Shown piece after piece: positions 14,149 to 17,827 of a stretch of 17,827 bases of DNA. The position numbers and the translations under genes are program-made. Under the pieces are notes generated by a model. It was not told where the DNA came from. It did not search any database and saw only the letters and a list, made by a program, of their open reading frames with translations. The first letter of the stretch is position 1; each line of letters opens with the position of its first letter. Location: positions 1-17,827 of the forward strand of contig DAOVIH010000017.1 of assembly GCA_030673805.1 (NCBI GenBank), given 5' to 3'. This stretch comes from Candidatus Bathyarchaeota archaeon. GTDB taxonomy: Archaea; Thermoproteota; Bathyarchaeia; Bathyarchaeales; Bathycorpusculaceae.

Positions 14149-14238
14149 ATTATTATTCTTTTTGGAAACCGTTTCAGTTCAGTATTCGAAGTTAGATCTG
14201 GTTGTAAGGATTAATGTGTTAACTAGCCAATTTGTTCT

Positions 14239-14817
14239 TTAGCTAATTATGTTGGAAAGGGCTTCATAGGTCTTGAGACTGTCCTTTTTCTCCACGACAA
14301 TTATTGTTTCTGTCCAACAAGAGATGAACTCTATTATGTTTACGTTCTGTTCTGATAGGAGAGTTGTTAGAAACGCTACCACACCTGGTGTTGCCTCAAG
14401 CTCTTGGGGCGAATTAATGACGATCATTGTGCACTTTTCATGTTTTACAAGCGTGTTAGTTTTTTTCGGGAGTTCATTTCTGTCAAGTAGGTATACAATT
14501 TTTCCCAGCAAATCAACTTTCATAGCATCTTTTATTGTTAGCTCTTTGTTGGTTATGATCACCGACTTTCCATCATAGACTGTAATTGCGCTTCTCCTAA
14601 TTAGTTGTATTACTTTTTCCTCTCTTTTTCTCCTATGCTTTTGCAGATCCATAGCAAATCTTCTTAAGGCTGCTTTTATAGCCACTATGTTTTCTGTCTT
14701 AAGTTCAGTTTGTATCTGTCTTGACAACTCACTGAGATTAACTATTTTCTTTTCCAAGGCCTCTAGGAGGTATGGTTTGTTTTTCAAGTATTTTCTGACT
14801 TCTTGAGCAATCGTCAT
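14239..14817 (-). CDS. ACT-domain predicted regulator of amino-acid metabolism (COG2150-like)
   Basis: This 192-residue protein has a basic, helical N-terminal half (YLLEALEKKIVNLSELSRQI at about 16-35, LRRFAMDLQKHRRKREEKVI at about 51-70) that looks DNA- or RNA-binding. A C-terminal ACT-like domain follows at about 128-190 (TPGVVAFLTTLLSEQNVNII, then ETIIVVEKKDSLKTYEAL). It matches what I remember of the archaeal predicted regulators of amino-acid metabolism grouped as COG2150. The frame stays open to an ATG at 14844, but that codon lies inside the TATA box. The ATG at 14817, about 27 bp from TTTAAA, fits a leaderless mRNA and gives the usual N-terminus MTIAQEVRKYL. It is divergent from argG across the shared 60-bp element, so it is a candidate arginine/lysine-sensing regulator; ligand and target are inferred. 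Confidence 0.72.
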   Translation of the reverse strand: MTIAQEVRKYLKNKPYLLEALEKKIVNLSELSRQIQTELKTENIVAIKAALRRFAMDLQKHRRKREEKVIQLIRRSAITVYDGKSVIITNKELTIKDAMKVDLLGKIVYLLDRNELPKKTNTLVKHEKCTMIVINSPQELEATPGVVAFLTTLLSEQNVNIIEFISCWTETIIVVEKKDSLKTYEALSNIIS

Positions 14818-14825
14818 GGTACAAC

Positions 14826-14885
14826 AAAGTATCGATTGATACATTTAAAGCTTAACATGTTACAAAAAAGTCGCAAAGTTTAAAA
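14826..14885. promoter_or_regulatory. Arg copy of the shared 60-bp divergent promoter/operator
   Basis: This block matches the lysW copy at 52 of 60 positions. The left TTTAAA (14844-14849), read leftward, sits about 27 bp before the ATG of the ACT regulator. The right GTTTAAAA (14878-14885) faces argG, whose TTG is 63 bp from the start of that box. Between them are a perfect 10-bp palindrome, TAACATGTTA (14853-14862), and direct repeats GTTACAAA (14859-14866) and GTCGCAAA (14870-14877), 11 bp apart. Both promoters could thus be controlled by one protein bound in the middle. Confidence 0.78.
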
Positions 14886-14940
14886 ATACTGGCCGGAAGG
14901 TAAAAGGAATAATTCAATTCCAAAAACACGGGGAGCAAAA

Positions 14941-16164
14941 TTGACTGAAAAAATCGTTCTGGCATACTCTGGTGGACTAGATACATCTGTGATGATTAAA
15001 TGGCTTCAAGAAAAATACAATGCAGAAGTTATAACTGCAACCATTAACGTCGGTCAACCGGGAGACTTGGCGGAAGTAGAGCAAAAAGCCAACAAACTCG
15101 GCGTCTTAAAGCACTATTCAATAGATGCTAAGGAAGAGTTTGCCACCAAATACATTTTCCCAGCCATAAAAGCAAACGCCCTTTACGAAGGGAAATACCC
15201 CCTAAGCACAACTTTGTCCCGCCCGCTTATAGTCGCAAAAATGGTCGAGATCGCAGAGAAAGAAAGTGCCACCGCCTTAGCCCACGGTTGCACAGGTAAA
15301 GGCAACGATCAAGTACGATTTGACATTTCAATCGGCTGTTTAGCGCCTGACCTCAAGATAATTGCGCCGGTTAGAGAATGGAACATGACGAGAGACGAAG
15401 AAATCGAATACGCAAAAGCAAAAGGGATTGCAGTTTCCACAGCCGCAAAGAAATACAGTATAGATGAAAGCATCTGGGGCAGATCAATTGAATGCGGCGC
15501 TCTGGAAGACGCCAGTAGAGAACCTCCAGAAGACGCTTTTGAATGGACCACTTCACCTAAAGACGCCCCTGACACGCCTGAATATGTAACAATAGAATTC
15601 AAGGCAGGAGTCCCAGTAGCTCTAAACAACGAAACTTTGGCGCCTGTCTCACTTATTGAAAAATTGAACAAGACCTCGGGAAAACACGGTGTTGGCCGCA
15701 TAGACCACATCGAAGACCGCATGGTGGGAATTAAATCTAGAGAAATTTACGAGTGTCCAGCCGCAACCGTCCTCTTGGAAGCACATAAAGATTTGGAAAA
15801 AATGGTTCTAACGCGTCATGAAGTACTCTTTAAACAACAAATCGATACTCAATGGACCTTTTTGGTCTACGCAGGCTTATGGTTGGACCCGCTACGGGAA
15901 GACCTCGAAGCCTTCATAAACAAAAGTCAGGAGAATGTCACTGGCGAAGTGTGCGTGAAGCTTTACAAGGGTGGTCTCCAAGTTGTGGGGCGTTCATCGC
16001 CAATGTCGCTTTACGACCAGAACTTGGTGAATTATAACATTAAAACGGGCTTTAACCAGTCGTACTCTAAAGGCTTTATTGAGCTGTGGGGTCTGCAGAC
16101 AAAAATGCATAATTTGCTTAAACGAAAAATTAAGGGGCAAAAAACAGCCAAGGGCGAAGTGTAA
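14941..16164 (+). CDS. argG: Argininosuccinate synthase
   Basis: This 407-residue enzyme joins citrulline and aspartate with ATP to form argininosuccinate. The N-type PP-loop is AYSGGLDTSV (8-17). Further signatures are AHGCTGKGNDQVRFD around residues 118-132, then SIWGRSIECGALED, and GKHGVGRIDHIEDR, typical of ArgG. The start is TTG at 14941, with GGGAG (14931-14935) just upstream; it yields the canonical MTEKIVLAYSGG. It is the first gene of a rightward arginine operon driven from the shared element, and its TAA is followed directly by the argH ATG. Confidence 0.97.
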   Translation: MTEKIVLAYSGGLDTSVMIKWLQEKYNAEVITATINVGQPGDLAEVEQKANKLGVLKHYSIDAKEEFATKYIFPAIKANALYEGKYPLSTTLSRPLIVAKMVEIAEKESATALAHGCTGKGNDQVRFDISIGCLAPDLKIIAPVREWNMTRDEEIEYAKAKGIAVSTAAKKYSIDESIWGRSIECGALEDASREPPEDAFEWTTSPKDAPDTPEYVTIEFKAGVPVALNNETLAPVSLIEKLNKTSGKHGVGRIDHIEDRMVGIKSREIYECPAATVLLEAHKDLEKMVLTRHEVLFKQQIDTQWTFLVYAGLWLDPLREDLEAFINKSQENVTGEVCVKLYKGGLQVVGRSSPMSLYDQNLVNYNIKTGFNQSYSKGFIELWGLQTKMHNLLKRKIKGQKTAKGEV

Positions 16165-17676
16165 ATGTCGAAACTTTTGCGGGGTGGACGACTATCACCA
16201 GTGCGGGAAGATGTTGCCAAATTTACCTCTTCAATGAAAGACGATGTGAGACTATCAAAAGCTGTGGTTGACATCAACATGGCTCATGTGGTCATGCTGA
16301 TTGAACAGAAGATCCTCAAGCAGTCAGACGGCTCCAAGCTTCTGCAAGCACTCGTCAAGTTCTCAAACGTAGAGTTGGATGCTTCGGCTGAAGATGTTCA
16401 CATGGCTGTGGAAGAAGCAGTCCTTAAAGAAACAGGCGAAGCGGTAGGTGGTAGCTTGCATATTGCCAAGAGCAGAAACGACCAAGTTGCCACAGCTATC
16501 CGCATGGAACTACGAAACGAACTGCTCAGTCTGATGCGCACTGTATCTCACTTGCAAGACCACTTATTCGAAGTTGCAGAAGAACACGTGAACACCGTCA
16601 TAGTAGAGTACACTCACTTGCAGCCTGCGCAGCCAGTAACTTTCGCCCATTACCTTCTTTCACACTGCTCTGCGTTAGAACGTGACCTGCAAAGGCTCCA
16701 AAGCGTTTACGCAAGAGTTAATCTTTGCCCGCTCGGCGCAGGAGCTCTAGCTACAACCAGCTTCCCGATAAACCGCGACCGAACCGCAACACTCTTAGGC
16801 TTCAATGGCTTGGCGGAAAACTCTATTGATGCTGTGGGTAGCCGAGACTTCATCACTGAACCCCTCGCTGTTCTCGTGCTTTTAGCTGTAAACTTGAGCC
16901 GCTTCGCTGAGGACCTCATAATCTGGAGTTCACCCGACTTCGGCGTAGTGGAGCTTCCAGATGAGTTTACCAGCACCAGCAGCATTATGCCTCAAAAGAA
17001 GAACCCTGAAGTCTTGGAGGTCATCCGTGCAAGGGCTAGCCATGTGCTAGGCGATTTTGTGGCTTCAGTTGCTGCGGTGAAAAGTTTGCCGTCCACGTAT
17101 AACCTTGACTTTCAGGAAATCACACCCAAACTATGGGCATCCATGGAAAATATGCGTGCTTCGCTGGACATGTTCCACAAGTTACTTCCTAGACTGAAAG
17201 TAACCGCTGATCTCTCGGGAAAAGTGAACGCAAGTTTTGTGGCTGCAACCGAGTTGGCTAACGTTCTTGTTCGCAAATATGATGTTCCGTTCCGAACTGC
17301 GCACAAGATAGTAGGTGCCTTAGTGAAATCATTGTTAGAAGCGAAACTGACTTTCGTAGATGCTACTCCTGAATTGCTGCAAAAAGCGGCTGAGGCGGCT
17401 GTGGGCATCGAGTTAACAGTTGAGGCTGAAGACCTGAAAGCGCTCTTAGACCCGCTTGAGCTTGTTGAAGCCTGCAACGTCAAGGGCGGACCTGCCCCAA
17501 CGGAGGTTAAAAAAGCGTTAGATGTATGGAAGAAAAAATGGTTTTCAACAAAATCCGATATAATTCAGATGGGCAAGAAGCTTGAAGAAGCTGAAAACAA
17601 CCTGAAAAAAGCTCTCCAGTCCTATTTTCCCGTGAACTCCAGCGATAACGTAAAACTTAAAAACACAAAATTGTAG
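16165..17676 (+). CDS. argH: Argininosuccinate lyase
   Basis: This 503-residue fumarase/aspartase-superfamily enzyme splits argininosuccinate into arginine and fumarate. Motifs are GGSLHIAKSRNDQVAT (95-110), YTHLQPAQPVTFAHY (149-163) with the acid-base histidine H151, and the signature loop SSIMPQKKNPE (272-282) with the catalytic serine. The loop reads STSSIMPQ rather than the common TGSSIMPQ. The C-terminal region includes FRTAHKIVGALV and ends in about 50 residues of lysine-rich helix (beginning near KKALDVWKKKW) that make it longer than the usual 450-470. Its ATG follows the argG stop with no gap, so expression is probably coupled. Confidence 0.96.
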   Translation: MSKLLRGGRLSPVREDVAKFTSSMKDDVRLSKAVVDINMAHVVMLIEQKILKQSDGSKLLQALVKFSNVELDASAEDVHMAVEEAVLKETGEAVGGSLHIAKSRNDQVATAIRMELRNELLSLMRTVSHLQDHLFEVAEEHVNTVIVEYTHLQPAQPVTFAHYLLSHCSALERDLQRLQSVYARVNLCPLGAGALATTSFPINRDRTATLLGFNGLAENSIDAVGSRDFITEPLAVLVLLAVNLSRFAEDLIIWSSPDFGVVELPDEFTSTSSIMPQKKNPEVLEVIRARASHVLGDFVASVAAVKSLPSTYNLDFQEITPKLWASMENMRASLDMFHKLLPRLKVTADLSGKVNASFVAATELANVLVRKYDVPFRTAHKIVGALVKSLLEAKLTFVDATPELLQKAAEAAVGIELTVEAEDLKALLDPLELVEACNVKGGPAPTEVKKALDVWKKKWFSTKSDIIQMGKKLEEAENNLKKALQSYFPVNSSDNVKLKNTKL

Positions 17677-17682
17677 GTAGGA

Positions 17683-17693
17683 GATAAATATTA
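17683..17693 (+). promoter_or_regulatory. Possible TATA box of carB
   Basis: GATAAATATTA lies 7 bases after the argH stop and about 20-29 bp before the candidate carB ATG, a position suited to a short or absent leader. carB may also be read through from argH, so the need for this promoter is uncertain. Confidence 0.35.
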
Positions 17694-17711
17694 TCGAAAG
17701 TGGAGATGAAT

Positions 17712-17827
17712 ATGCCCTTACGTAACGATATTAAGAAGATTATGATTATTGGTTCCGGACCAATTGTTATAGGGCAAGCTTGTGAGTTCGATTATTCTGG
17801 TACCCAAGCATGTAAGGCCTTGAAATC
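17712..17827 (+). CDS. carB: Carbamoyl-phosphate synthase large subunit, N-terminal fragment
   Basis: Only the first 38 codons are in the window. They read [20 protein letters not shown] followed by [18 protein letters not shown], the invariant N-terminus of the CarB ATP-grasp synthetase. The enzyme makes carbamoyl phosphate from bicarbonate, ammonia and ATP for arginine and pyrimidine synthesis. ATG 17712 is preferred because GGAG at 17702-17705 lies six bases upstream; in-frame GTG 17700 and ATG 17706 are alternatives that add a few residues. It lies 35 bp after argH. The small glutaminase subunit carA is not immediately upstream, where it often sits. Confidence 0.95.
   Translation, partial: MPLRNDIKKIMIIGSGPIVIGQACEFDYSGTQACKALK

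Noticed and set aside
13565..14242. Long plus-strand open frame of 225 codons opposite thrB
   Set aside because: It mirrors the thrB coding strand, has serine/proline-rich low-quality composition, and no family resemblance; thrB has all GHMP motifs.
14818..14844. Longer start for the ACT-domain regulator at ATG 14844
   Set aside because: This ATG overlaps the TTTAAA box of the shared element, so transcription should begin downstream of it.
1..17827. tRNA, rRNA, CRISPR arrays, insertion sequences or prophage genes
   Set aside because: I saw no cloverleaf with a conserved T-loop, no regularly spaced repeats, no transposase and no flanking duplications. Apart from the spacer at 1557-1969, the window is housekeeping gene space.

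Overview
The window reads as a dense archaeal chromosome segment, most likely from a TACK-lineage archaeon; a Bathyarchaeia-like organism is my best guess, and I cannot fix it without a search. The archaeal signs are a replication protein A-like protein with three OB folds, a LysW carrier-protein pathway, a zinc-ribbon threonine synthase, a SWIM zinc-finger protein, TTTAAA/TTATA-type TATA boxes placed about 25 bp before starts, and a mix of GGAGG/GGTGA ribosome sites with apparently leaderless genes.

Left part (1-3536). It holds the tail of an ICC-like metallophosphoesterase, an Hsp20 chaperone, a small SWIM zinc-finger protein, a 42-residue single-pass membrane protein, a roughly 410-bp spacer with two inverted repeats, the OB-fold ssDNA-binding protein, and, convergent with it, an Lrp/AsnC regulator resembling LysM.

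Middle (3537-9440). A lysW-lysX-lysY-lysZ-lysJ-lysK operon makes lysine from alpha-aminoadipate and/or ornithine from glutamate, with the intermediate held on the C-terminal glutamate of LysW. The ATP-grasp LysX is unusually long, with about 75 extra residues before its final metal-binding segment. The genes for making alpha-aminoadipate (homocitrate synthase and later steps) and argF are not in view.

Right part (9437-17827). A leftward operon thrB-thrC-hom-ask covers aspartate to threonine, lacking only asd. Beyond it a leftward ACT-domain regulator is divergent from argG-argH, followed by the first codons of carB.

The most interesting signal is regulatory. A 60-bp block upstream of lysW (3669-3728) recurs ungapped upstream of argG (14826-14885), 52 of 60 bases identical by my hand alignment, about 11 kb away. 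Each copy carries two outward-facing TTTAAA boxes with conserved DNA between them, and each lies between a candidate amino-acid-sensing regulator and a biosynthetic operon. This ties the lys operon to arginine synthesis and suggests that one factor controls both, so the single LysW pathway may supply ornithine as well as, or instead of, lysine.
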